64,000 nt of DNA, taken from the NCBI GenBank assembly GCA_017459985.1, contig JAFUBX010000031.1, forward strand, positions 62,001 to 126,000, written 5' to 3'. Positions 17,608 through 25,767 of this stretch are shown piece after piece. The stretch's first letter is position 1, and each line of letters begins with the position of its first letter. Source of the stretch: Parasporobacterium sp. Lineage in GTDB: Bacteria > Bacillota > Clostridia > Lachnospirales > Lachnospiraceae. The position numbers and the translations under genes are program-made. Below the pieces are notes generated by a model. That model searched no databases. It had not been told where the DNA came from and was given only the letters and a program-made list of their open reading frames with translations.

Positions 17608-18441
17608 TCAATATTTCTTGGTATCTTCGAAACCACTTCTGGTCTTTTCAAGAACCTTGTTATATCCTTCAATCGCTACATGGAACTTATAATCGGATGT
17701 AAACAGTTTCTGCCACGGACGGACCGCGAGCTGATGTGTGGCTCTTCTGCAGGTACGGCCTGTTTTCAGAAGACTCCTTGCAAGTTCCCATGCACGGTCA
17801 TTGATCTTATCGCGCTCTACGACTTCGTTCATGATGCCCAGATCCACGCATTCCTGTGCAGTAAATTCCTGATGGAAATACTCGAAATAGTTCGCGCGCT
17901 TCGGTCCGATCAGATGCTGCATGGCCAGATACATACCATCGCCGGGGACATGACCAATTGGAGGTGTGGTGTAATGATCATCACGCAGAACAAAGTCCGG
18001 TGTACAAATAGTAATATCCGCAAGCATACCCATTTCCCAGTGAAGCCCCGGCCCGTTAAATGCCGTAATGGTCGGGATATCAATATCATTCAGAAAGTTT
18101 TCTACAATTCTCTGTGTATCATATATCTGGACATTATACTGTTCCTTGGTACTCTGTTCATCCATGGAGTGAAAAGATCCCATATCAAACTGTGCAATCC
18201 ATTTGTCACCTGTAGCCGTAAAGATCAGAACTTCATTATCTCTGTCTTTACCGATTGCGGTCCAGAGTTCTGCGATAGCATGATGCATCTGATAGCTCCA
18301 GACGACTGGTCCATTATCATAGTGCATGCGAACCTCGATGATGCCATTCTCATCACGGCGCATTTTAAAATACTCTTCAAAGCGTTTGCTGTACTGATCA
18401 AAAGTCTCTACAGGTATCCATTTTCTTCTTGTAACAGGCAT
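17608..18441 (-). CDS. Crotonase-fold beta-diketone hydrolase (6-oxocamphor hydrolase-like)
   Basis: 277 aa with the crotonase fold. Compared from memory with 6-oxocamphor hydrolase, several blocks match: an N-terminal YS..FE....RDENG, GPVVWSYQMHHAIA (the His in this block is kept), TATGDKW, FNGPGLHWEMGMLADI, GHVPGDGMYL (keeping the catalytic Asp of VPGDG) and a NEV plus RAWELARS block near the end. Ordinary enoyl-CoA hydratases lack this combination and carry two Glu residues instead. Enzymes of this group cleave a C-C bond of cyclic 1,3-diketones by water (retro-Claisen). GGAGG lies 6 nt before the ATG. It lies 82 nt downstream of the VOR gamma gene and just upstream of the BKACE gene. Fold is firm, subfamily good, substrate unknown. 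Confidence 0.75.
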   Translation of the reverse strand: MPVTRRKWIPVETFDQYSKRFEEYFKMRRDENGIIEVRMHYDNGPVVWSYQMHHAIAELWTAIGKDRDNEVLIFTATGDKWIAQFDMGSFHSMDEQSTKEQYNVQIYDTQRIVENFLNDIDIPTITAFNGPGLHWEMGMLADITICTPDFVLRDDHYTTPPIGHVPGDGMYLAMQHLIGPKRANYFEYFHQEFTAQECVDLGIMNEVVERDKINDRAWELARSLLKTGRTCRRATHQLAVRPWQKLFTSDYKFHVAIEGYNKVLEKTRSGFEDTKKY

Positions 18442-18523
18442 TTTTATCCTCCGTTCTTTCTGTTTCCGCCATTGGCGAAAATATTAATGATTTCAATTTA
18501 AATTTTCAGCATGTGCTGATAAA

Positions 18524-19060
18524 TTACATATACCGATATCCTTCTTCCAAAGCTGCCTCATTGATGGCTGCATAAGCACCTTTTCCCTTGCTATCAAAGT
18601 ATTCCAGGAGATTCTTCCGGAATGAATTCAGGGAAAACATTCCTGTTATCTTGAGCAATGTCCCCAATGCGGCGATATTGGCGCCTTTTGGATTATTTAC
18701 TTTCTGTGCCATGGAAGCAAACGGTGCACGAATAATTCGAACCGCTTCCATCTCGAAAGGGATCTCATCCCCAATCGTATCGCTGTTAATCAGAATCAAC
18801 CCACCGGGTTTTACAAATTTGGAAAACTCCTCCAGAGAAGGTCTGTTCATTGCTACCAGCACATCCAGTTCTTCTATATCCGGATGACAGATCTGTTTAT
18901 CATCAAATTTCACCAGACTGTAGGACTTTCCACCACGCATCTGCCCGCCATAAGCCGGCATCCACAGTACTTCTTTTCCTTCATTCTGTGCGGCATAGGC
19001 GACAATTAACCCGGATGTCAGCACACCCTGTCCGCCAAATCCTGCAAATACGATATCCAT
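18524..19060 (-). CDS. 2-oxoacid:ferredoxin oxidoreductase, gamma subunit (VorA/KorC type)
   Basis: 178 aa from the ATG at 19060 (GGAGG upstream; a longer frame has none). It opens with MDIVFAGFGGQGVLTSG and contains the CoA-binding-domain marker YGGQMRGGKSYSLVKF. The gamma subunit binds CoA for acyl transfer from thiamine-bound intermediates. It follows the beta gene by 2 nt and completes a delta-alpha-beta-gamma gene set, the arrangement of VOR and KOR enzymes of anaerobes. Confidence 0.88.
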   Translation of the reverse strand: MDIVFAGFGGQGVLTSGLIVAYAAQNEGKEVLWMPAYGGQMRGGKSYSLVKFDDKQICHPDIEELDVLVAMNRPSLEEFSKFVKPGGLILINSDTIGDEIPFEMEAVRIIRAPFASMAQKVNNPKGANIAALGTLLKITGMFSLNSFRKNLLEYFDSKGKGAYAAINEAALEEGYRYM

Positions 19061-19062
19061 GT

Positions 19063-19800
19063 TTATTCCTCCGTTCCTTTGAATTCTCCGAGGGGATAAT
19101 ATTTCGTCACTTCCTGATCGATCCATTCAATCGCTTTTACAGGAGCCATATTCCAGTCGGTAGGGCATGGAGAGAGCAATTCTACAATGGCATATTTCCC
19201 ATCACGGATCTGAAGTTCGATCGCTTTGCGGATATATTTTTTTGCCATATTGATATTTCTGGGACTATTCAGCGCTCCCCTGGCAGCATAAGCTACAGCG
19301 TCAAACCGGGCGGCCATCTGAAGTGGGTCAATGGGTAGACCTGTCTGCTCCGGATTTCTTCCTCCCGGACTGGTGGTAGTCTTCTGTCCCGGAAGTGTGG
19401 TCCAGGACATCTGTCCTCCGGTCATTCCGTAATTGTTGTTGTTGATAACAAAGGTGGTGATGGGTGCTCCGAAATGGGCAGCATTGAGAGTCTCACTCAG
19501 CCCGATAACATAGGCATCTCCATCCCCCTGATAGGTGAACACCAGTGTTTCCGGTCGAGCCAGTTTCACGCCCCGGGCAATGGTCGGTGCTTTTCCATGA
19601 TGGCTTTCAATGGCACTTCCTTTTGTAGTAGCCATAAAATAATTGGAGGAACATCCGACACCGTCCACACAGATAAAATTGCCTGCATAACCGGTTTCAT
19701 CCAGCACTTCATGCAGCAGCCGGATAAACAGGCCATGGCCGCAGCCTGCGCAAAATCCATGATCTTTTGTAAGTGTTGGCCTTTTTTTTGCGACTGCCAT
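19063..19800 (-). CDS. 2-oxoacid:ferredoxin oxidoreductase, beta subunit (TPP-binding)
   Basis: 245 aa. Cys ligands in FCAGCGHG; the thiamine diphosphate/Mg motif is YQGDGDAYVIGLSETLNAA followed by NNNNYGMTGGQMS. Beta subunits bind thiamine diphosphate and decarboxylate the 2-oxoacid. The ATG overlaps the alpha stop in TGATG, so translation is coupled. The shape is that of 2-oxoglutarate or branched-chain 2-oxoacid:ferredoxin oxidoreductases rather than the single-chain pyruvate enzyme. Confidence 0.9.
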   Translation of the reverse strand: MAVAKKRPTLTKDHGFCAGCGHGLFIRLLHEVLDETGYAGNFICVDGVGCSSNYFMATTKGSAIESHHGKAPTIARGVKLARPETLVFTYQGDGDAYVIGLSETLNAAHFGAPITTFVINNNNYGMTGGQMSWTTLPGQKTTTSPGGRNPEQTGLPIDPLQMAARFDAVAYAARGALNSPRNINMAKKYIRKAIELQIRDGKYAIVELLSPCPTDWNMAPVKAIEWIDQEVTKYYPLGEFKGTEE

Positions 19801-20852
19801 CAGAATCCCTCCTTACAATTTCCGTTCTGTACTGCATAATATTTTTCCATGATCTGTCCGACCTTGGCTGCAACAGCTCCTGAATATAGTCCATATACTT
19901 TCGCATCATGGAATTTTGTCACCCGTTTAGTCGCGATCAGTACATCTTCCAGCACCTGTCCGGCCACACAGCTCTCCACAGTGATGAAATTTCTTACCGT
20001 ATCCGGCAGAGCCTCAAACCCTTTCCGCGGGAACGGCCAGGCAGAGATCACACGCAGGAGGCCGACTTTCTCTCCATTTTCCCGCAGCTTGTCCACTGCT
20101 CCGCGGCTGGTACGTGAGGGAAGCCCAAACGCAACAAAAATCGTTTCTGCATCTTCACAGCGGTACAATTCCCAACGCTGTTCCGCTTCTTCCATCGCTG
20201 CAATCTTGTCTCCAAGGTTCTTTACGAAATTGGGATTCTCATGATCCAGCAGAACTTCTGCAGGGACACCATCCATTCCATCGATGGCCCTGGCCGTTGG
20301 TTTGAACTCCGGAAGCTCCACCGGTTCCATCATCTGTCCGATTTTTCCTTCTGAAAGGATTTCCACCGGATTTCTCCATTTTTCGGAAAGTTCAAAGGCT
20401 TCATAGGCGAAATCCATCATCTCCTGCACGCTGTTCGGTGCAAGAATAATCACCCGGTAATCACCATTTCCTCCGCCTCTGGTATCACGAAGGTAATCGC
20501 CTTGCCCTTCAAGGGCAAATCCCAATCCCGGGCCGCAACGCTGCACATTGGCAAATACCCCGGGGATAGACTTTGCACACATACCGGAGATTGCCTCCTG
20601 CATCAGAGATATTCCCACGGCACTGGAGGAAGTAAACGTCCGCATACCTGCCTGCCGGGCACCATATACAGTAAACATTGCTGCTGTTTCACTTTCCGTC
20701 TGCTGGAAAAATCTCCCCAGTTCAGGCATCCGCCAGGACAGATACTCCATAACTTCCGACTGAGGAGTAATCGGATATCCTGCAAACAGCATAGCGCCTC
20801 CGCGTACAGCCCCTTCTGCAAGTGCTTCATTCCCTTTCATTAGCTTTTTCAT
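19800..20852 (-). CDS. 2-oxoacid:ferredoxin oxidoreductase, alpha subunit (VorB-like)
   Basis: About 350 aa from the ATG at 20852, with GGAG 8 nt upstream. Family hallmark GYPITPQSEVMEYL at residues about 24-37; QQTESETAAMF, RTFTSSSAVGISLMQEA and DTRGGGNGDYRVIILAPNSVQE are typical of VorB-type alpha chains. Together with the beta, gamma and delta chains it would oxidise a 2-oxoacid to acyl-CoA + CO2 and reduce ferredoxin. VOR-like identity suggests branched-chain or related 2-oxoacids; 2-oxoglutarate is the alternative. Confidence 0.85.
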   Translation of the reverse strand: MKKLMKGNEALAEGAVRGGAMLFAGYPITPQSEVMEYLSWRMPELGRFFQQTESETAAMFTVYGARQAGMRTFTSSSAVGISLMQEAISGMCAKSIPGVFANVQRCGPGLGFALEGQGDYLRDTRGGGNGDYRVIILAPNSVQEMMDFAYEAFELSEKWRNPVEILSEGKIGQMMEPVELPEFKPTARAIDGMDGVPAEVLLDHENPNFVKNLGDKIAAMEEAEQRWELYRCEDAETIFVAFGLPSRTSRGAVDKLRENGEKVGLLRVISAWPFPRKGFEALPDTVRNFITVESCVAGQVLEDVLIATKRVTKFHDAKVYGLYSGAVAAKVGQIMEKYYAVQNGNCKEGF

Positions 20853-20865
20853 GTATTTTTCTCCA

Positions 20866-21066
20866 TCATTCTGTGATCTCAAAAACCATATCCGGGCATA
20901 CGGTATAACAGGTTCCGCAATAAATGCAGTTTTCTTCATCTGCTTCCACATAGGTATAGCTCTGTGAATTCATGTTTTCCGAAAAATGCAGGACCTGTCT
21001 GGGGCAAAATTTTATACAGTATCCGCACGCCTTACAGGATTCTGTATTAATGATAAGCTTTGACAT
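20866..21066 (-). CDS. 2-oxoacid:ferredoxin oxidoreductase, delta subunit (2[4Fe-4S] ferredoxin)
   Basis: 66 aa with two classical clusters: CKACGYCIKFCP and CIYCGTCYTVCP. It is the first gene of the four-subunit set and is translated from an ATG preceded by GGGAGG. Delta subunits relay electrons from the thiamine site to external ferredoxin. The distance to the alpha start is 13 nt. Confidence 0.9.
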   Translation of the reverse strand: MSKLIINTESCKACGYCIKFCPRQVLHFSENMNSQSYTYVEADEENCIYCGTCYTVCPDMVFEITE

Positions 21067-21090
21067 TTTCCATTCCTCCCATTTTGGGCC

Positions 21091-22254
21091 CTATACCCTT
21101 TCAATAATTGCGGAGAATCCCTGTCCGCCGCCTACACAGAATGTGATCAGACCGAGATTTTTATCTCTACGTTTCAGTTCATATACCATCTTGGCTGTCA
21201 GCATACCGCCAGTGGCACCGAAGGGATGTCCCAGAGCAATTGCCCCGCCGTTAACATTCACTTTGTCAATATCCAGGTTAAGCCCCCGGATACATGCGAT
21301 AGACTGGGAAGCAAATGCTTCATTCAATTCAATCAGGTCAATATCCTGCATCGTCATTCCCAGTTTTTTCAGCAGCTTGTTGGTTGCATTAATGGGGCCC
21401 TCTCCCATGTAATCCGGGTCACAGCCGGCACTTGCAAATCCTTTTATCACTCCCAGGATCTCCACGCCCCGTTCCTTGGCAGTTTCCAGTTCCATAAGAA
21501 TCACTGCTGAGGCGCCATCCGTCAACGGAGAACTGTTGCCTGCAGTACAGACACCGTTCTCCTTAAAGGATGGCTTCAAAGCGCTTAAGGCTTCCAGGGA
21601 GGTTTCTCTAATGGTTTCGTCCGTTGTAAATACTGCCGTTTCTTTCTTGTTTACCGGTGCTTCCACAGCAACAATCTGCTCGTTAAAATAGCCTGCATCA
21701 CTGGCAGCTTTTGCCCGTTGCTGACTCAAAAGGCCAAAAGCATCGCATTCCTGTCTGGTAATTCCCCATTTATCTGCTACCTTTTCTGCAGTCATTCCCA
21801 TGGGATAATCCTTCATGTTCCGAGGTACAGAACGACCAGCTGTAAATTTCGGTTCCGCCACCGGAATCCTGATCTCACGCTGCATAATAAAGGGACGGTG
21901 AGAAGTGGCTTCCATCCCGCCTGCCAGATAAATATCACCTTCGCCTGCTTTAATATATGCAGCAGCCATACAAATAGCATTCAATGCCGATGAACATCCC
22001 CGTTCAACGGTAACCGCTGGAGTCTCCAAAGGAAATCCAGCTGCCAGAGCTGCAACTCTGGCCGGCGTCTTCAGGTCAATATTGCGGGCATTACCCATAA
22101 TCACTTCTTCAACCTCATCATAGCCTATCTGGGCCCGCTTCATCGCTTCCTTCATTGCGAAAGCTGCTAGTTCATCAGCTTCCAGCTGCATGAACTGCCC
22201 ACGTATTTTTCCTGCCGGAGTTCTCACGGCTGCTGCGATAACTGCTTCTCTCAT
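21091..22254 (-). CDS. Thiolase (acetyl-CoA C-acyltransferase)
   Basis: 387 aa, usual length. Nucleophile Cys in VERGCSSALNAIC (near 87), the conserved LIELNEAFASQ, the active-site His in ALGHPFGATGG and the second Cys in FCVGGGQGFS at the C terminus. It catalyses thiolytic cleavage of a 3-ketoacyl-CoA (or the reverse condensation). AAGGAG precedes the ATG. It lies 24 nt upstream of the VOR delta gene in the same operon. A natural role is conversion of acetoacetyl-CoA to two acetyl-CoA, which would resupply the acetyl-CoA consumed by the BKACE. Confidence 0.9.
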   Translation of the reverse strand: MREAVIAAAVRTPAGKIRGQFMQLEADELAAFAMKEAMKRAQIGYDEVEEVIMGNARNIDLKTPARVAALAAGFPLETPAVTVERGCSSALNAICMAAAYIKAGEGDIYLAGGMEATSHRPFIMQREIRIPVAEPKFTAGRSVPRNMKDYPMGMTAEKVADKWGITRQECDAFGLLSQQRAKAASDAGYFNEQIVAVEAPVNKKETAVFTTDETIRETSLEALSALKPSFKENGVCTAGNSSPLTDGASAVILMELETAKERGVEILGVIKGFASAGCDPDYMGEGPINATNKLLKKLGMTMQDIDLIELNEAFASQSIACIRGLNLDIDKVNVNGGAIALGHPFGATGGMLTAKMVYELKRRDKNLGLITFCVGGGQGFSAIIERV

Positions 22255-22381
22255 TTTCTGTAATCTCCTTCGTTCTCTATGCTTAAAGTCTACCCTTTTC
22301 CCATCTGTGCTTCATCGTTTTCACTCACAAAAACAACAAACAATGTTTATACAAATGAACAAATCAGGGATCCAGCATCTT

Positions 22382-23716
22382 TTAATTTGTTTCCTTTTTC
22401 TCTCCCGGTTTTACGAAATCGTAATACCGGTTTACGCAATGCGTTTCCTTCAAGCAGACACTCATGATGAATGCTACTGCCGACAGAATCACACAAATCG
22501 TAAAAGTTTTCTGATATGATATGGCATCAGTATTGATCAGTTTATACTTATCAAGCAGCACACCTGCCAGAGTTGGCATAAATGCAGAACACAGCATTCC
22601 TGCAAAATTGACCGCTGTAACGGCGACACCTACAAAACCAGGATCATTGACTTCTCTGGAATAGGCAAAAATAATCTGAATGCCCGTGCCTGACATTCCC
22701 ATCAGAAACATCACAACCCAGAGCAGTGGAACGGACATAAACCGGTTCGGACCATATGCCAGGCAAGCCCAAAGTACAGCCATCATGCCGGAGATAAATG
22801 CAAGTACGATCTTCCGGCTCCGAATACGGTCAGAGATCTTGCCTACGGTAAATCCAAAAAGGATCATTCCTGCCATCATGGCACTGGTATATCCGGTCGC
22901 TTCCATTTTGGACATTTGATATACAGAAGTCAGATAAGGGACCGCCCAGGTCGCACTGAACAACCCCTGCAGCCCTTGATGAATCATGCAGATCACCAGC
23001 AACGGCCATACATAACGATTGGCAAAGGTTCTACCGATTGCCTTGATCGTTTCTGAAATAGTAAGGCTCTTCCGAGGACGTTCTGCTCTTCCTTCTAATT
23101 CTGCAATAGACGGGAAGCCACAAGCTTTCGGTGTATCCTTGACAAAGATCCAGCACAGGATGGCAGTTGCCGCACTGATCCCCACACAGACCAGAAAGAT
23201 CGCACGCCAGGAGACGACCTCGATCAGCCATGCCAGTGGATACTGCGCCAGCAAAGCTCCGGAATATCCAATTAGACTGGCCGTACTGAAGGCACTAGCA
23301 GTCCGGCGTTCTGGAAACCAGTTGGTGATGAATTTCTGCATGGAAACCACCGGTGCAGAAACGCCAATCCCAATCAGTACACGTCCGATACAAGCCACTG
23401 CAAAAGACTGGGAAGTACCGAAAATCAGGGATCCGGCAGCTGCAAATGCACAGCCGATGGAAACGGTTTTGCGGGTGCCGATCATATCCAGCAACGCGCC
23501 GATGGGAATCTGCATAAGCATGTAGGGATAAAAATACATGGAGCTTAAGGTCCCAAACGCAGCATCGCTGGTGATAAAGGAGGACAGTTCTCCTTTTATG
23601 ACACCAGTGGAATTACGGTGAAACTGTACAAAACAGTAGGCAATCGCAATGATCACAAAAGAGATTACCCGCTGTATCTGCATTTTTCTTTTATCTTCTT
23701 TGCTTAAAACCATCAT
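22382..23716 (-). CDS. Major facilitator superfamily transporter
   Basis: About 444 aa with 12 predicted hydrophobic segments, beginning VISFVIIAIAYCFVQFHRNS. An RxGxR-type loop lies after helix 2 (ALLDMIGTRKTVS) and its counterpart in the second half is KISDRIRSRKIV. The ATG at 23716 is favoured over a TTG three codons earlier. It lies between the buk and thiolase genes, so it probably moves the pathway substrate or product (an organic acid is the usual cargo of related carriers). The specific substrate is unknown. It ends 128 nt before the thiolase start. Confidence 0.8.
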   Translation of the reverse strand: MMVLSKEDKRKMQIQRVISFVIIAIAYCFVQFHRNSTGVIKGELSSFITSDAAFGTLSSMYFYPYMLMQIPIGALLDMIGTRKTVSIGCAFAAAGSLIFGTSQSFAVACIGRVLIGIGVSAPVVSMQKFITNWFPERRTASAFSTASLIGYSGALLAQYPLAWLIEVVSWRAIFLVCVGISAATAILCWIFVKDTPKACGFPSIAELEGRAERPRKSLTISETIKAIGRTFANRYVWPLLVICMIHQGLQGLFSATWAVPYLTSVYQMSKMEATGYTSAMMAGMILFGFTVGKISDRIRSRKIVLAFISGMMAVLWACLAYGPNRFMSVPLLWVVMFLMGMSGTGIQIIFAYSREVNDPGFVGVAVTAVNFAGMLCSAFMPTLAGVLLDKYKLINTDAISYQKTFTICVILSAVAFIMSVCLKETHCVNRYYDFVKPGEKKETN

Positions 23717-23728
23717 GAATCCCAACCA

Positions 23729-24808
23729 TTATCTGTCAAATACGCGAACCTCTTCTTCACCTCTGAGTACGCGGACAATCCCGCCGGCCAATGCTTCCAT
23801 CTCGAAGCTGCCGGGAACCACCGTCACTGGCGCAAGATTTTCCACATACGATGTGATCATTCCGGTCAGCAATCCGGAATATGCTATTCCACCTGTCAGG
23901 ATGATCCCGTCCAGTGCAAATCCCATAACCGCAGCCATGGAGCCTATATCCTTAGCAATCTGATAAGCCATGGCTTCATACACTGTTTTTGCTTCAGTAT
24001 CACCGGATTGTATCCTTGCTTCCACCTCCTTGGCACTGTTGGTTCCAAGGTAGCTGACCAGGCCTCCACGGCCACGCATGATTCCTTTCATCTCCCGGTA
24101 GGTATACCGGCCGGAATAACACAGATCGATCAGCGTGGAACAGGGGACTTTGCCTGCACGTTCTGGTGAGAAAGTGCCTTCGTCATCACAGACCATATCA
24201 ATGATGCGGCCTTTTCTGTGCGCACTAGTGGAGATTCCTCCTCCCAGATGGGTAATCACATAATTACAGTCCCTGTATTCTTTTCCGTGATCAGCCGCCA
24301 CTTTCCGGGCTACCGCCTTTGTATTCAACGTATGTGCAGCTGCCTTCCTAACGATCTCCTTATATCCTGAGTAACGGGCAATCTCCGTCATTTCGTCAGT
24401 AGAAACTGCATCATAGATATAAGCCTTCTTCCCGGCCTCACTGGCTAATGTATGGGCGATGACACAGGCGTTCCAAGATGCCCCGGGGGTTCTTCCGTCG
24501 CGGGGATGATAAACCGCATCGATCATCGCATCATTGACCTCATAAGCACCTGCCTGAAAAGCAGCGATGGATCCGCCTCTTCCTACAAAAGCATCAAAAT
24601 CCGTAATCAGAAGTCCCAGCTCCTGTATGTAATTCCGTACTGCTTCCGTGCGGAAGGGTATCTGCTCCTGCTGGGAATGAAACTGTTCCAGCACTTGGCT
24701 GGAATGTTCCAGTGTTTTGTTGCTGATTTCTTCAAAATCATGAAAAACCGCAACTTTCGTGGAGGTAGAGCCGGAATTGATAACCAGAATGTTATAAAAT
24801 GGTTTCAT
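23729..24808 (-). CDS. buk: Butyrate kinase
   Basis: 359 aa, full family length. ASKHA-fold motifs: phosphate-1 VINSGSTSTKVAVF (residues 9-22), RGGSIAAFQAGAYEV, HPRDGRTPGASWNA, VITHLGGGISTSAH (phosphate-2) and IILTGGIAYS (adenosine). It transfers phosphate from butyryl- (or isobutyryl-/other acyl-) phosphate to ADP. AAAGGGGA precedes the ATG, 2 nt from the ptb stop, forming the standard ptb-buk pair for ATP formation. Butyrate kinases accept branched acyl groups, which would fit with the VOR genes. Confidence 0.93.
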   Translation of the reverse strand: MKPFYNILVINSGSTSTKVAVFHDFEEISNKTLEHSSQVLEQFHSQQEQIPFRTEAVRNYIQELGLLITDFDAFVGRGGSIAAFQAGAYEVNDAMIDAVYHPRDGRTPGASWNACVIAHTLASEAGKKAYIYDAVSTDEMTEIARYSGYKEIVRKAAAHTLNTKAVARKVAADHGKEYRDCNYVITHLGGGISTSAHRKGRIIDMVCDDEGTFSPERAGKVPCSTLIDLCYSGRYTYREMKGIMRGRGGLVSYLGTNSAKEVEARIQSGDTEAKTVYEAMAYQIAKDIGSMAAVMGFALDGIILTGGIAYSGLLTGMITSYVENLAPVTVVPGSFEMEALAGGIVRVLRGEEEVRVFDR

Positions 24809-24810
24809 GT

Positions 24811-25740
24811 TCAGCAGTCCCCTTTCTGGTCATCCGCTACCGCAACCAGAGCTGCAATGGCAATTGATGTCAACTTGGCTTCTGTCGTAGAGGCCCTGGA
24901 TGAGGCAACGATTGGCACCTTGGCGCCGACGATAATCGCTGTTACTTTTGCATGGCAGGAAATGGATAGACATTTTCCCAGGATATTTCCGGCGTGAATT
25001 TGCGGGGCCACCAAAATGTCAAAGTCACCACTATAGGGACAGTCAAACTTCTTGGTCTCCGCCACCCGTTTGCTCATGGCGATATCATAGGAGATCGGGC
25101 CTTCCACAAAACAAGAGCCAAGCTTTCCTTCCCTGGCCATATCCCGGATTTCCCGTGCTTCCATTGTTTCCGGCATATGGGGATCGACTTCCTCTTTACA
25201 GCATAGCAGAGCTACCTTGGGCATTTCGTAGCCAAGTTTTCTGAGTGTTTCACAGGCATTATAGGTAATATCGGTCTTTTTCTGCAGATCCTGCGGATTT
25301 ACCATTCCTCCGTCTGTAACGCAGAGGAGCTTATGGTATTCCGGCATCTCATACATTGCAAAATGAGACATGGTCCGCCCGGTGCGCAGATTGTTTTCTT
25401 TTTTCACCACCTGGCGGAGAATATCCGTGGTGGAAAGCATTCCTTTCAGGATGAAGTTAGCTGCTCCTTCGTTGATCAGCTGCACTGCCCGGATGGCACT
25501 TTCTTCATGTCCGGAGGTCTTCTCAATCCGGAATGTATCTGCCGGGATTTGAAGTTCTCCCATAATCCGTCGGATCTCAGCTTCATCTCCGATCAAGATA
25601 CTGTCCGCAAGCCCTCTTTTTTTAGCTTCATAGGCGCAGCCTATTACATGCTCTCCTTCCGCAGCAGGAACTGCCATGACCCTTTTTTCTTTCAGACTGC
25701 ATCCTCTTTCCAGCAGTTCTCCTAATGATTTGATTTCCAT
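24811..25740 (-). CDS. ptb: Phosphate butyryltransferase
   Basis: 309 aa, standard length. Motifs of the phosphate acyltransferase family: VMAVPAAEGEHVIGCA near the start, ANFILKGMLSTTDILRQVV, VTDGGMVNPQDLQKK and the C-terminal VGAKVPIVASSRAST. It converts an acyl-CoA and phosphate to acyl phosphate and CoA for butyrate kinase. AAGGAAGG lies upstream of the ATG. It follows the 3-hydroxyacid dehydrogenase by 27 nt in the same operon. Confidence 0.93.
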   Translation of the reverse strand: MEIKSLGELLERGCSLKEKRVMAVPAAEGEHVIGCAYEAKKRGLADSILIGDEAEIRRIMGELQIPADTFRIEKTSGHEESAIRAVQLINEGAANFILKGMLSTTDILRQVVKKENNLRTGRTMSHFAMYEMPEYHKLLCVTDGGMVNPQDLQKKTDITYNACETLRKLGYEMPKVALLCCKEEVDPHMPETMEAREIRDMAREGKLGSCFVEGPISYDIAMSKRVAETKKFDCPYSGDFDILVAPQIHAGNILGKCLSISCHAKVTAIIVGAKVPIVASSRASTTEAKLTSIAIAALVAVADDQKGDC

Positions 25741-25767
25741 AGCTTATGCTATTCCTTCCTTCTCTGC

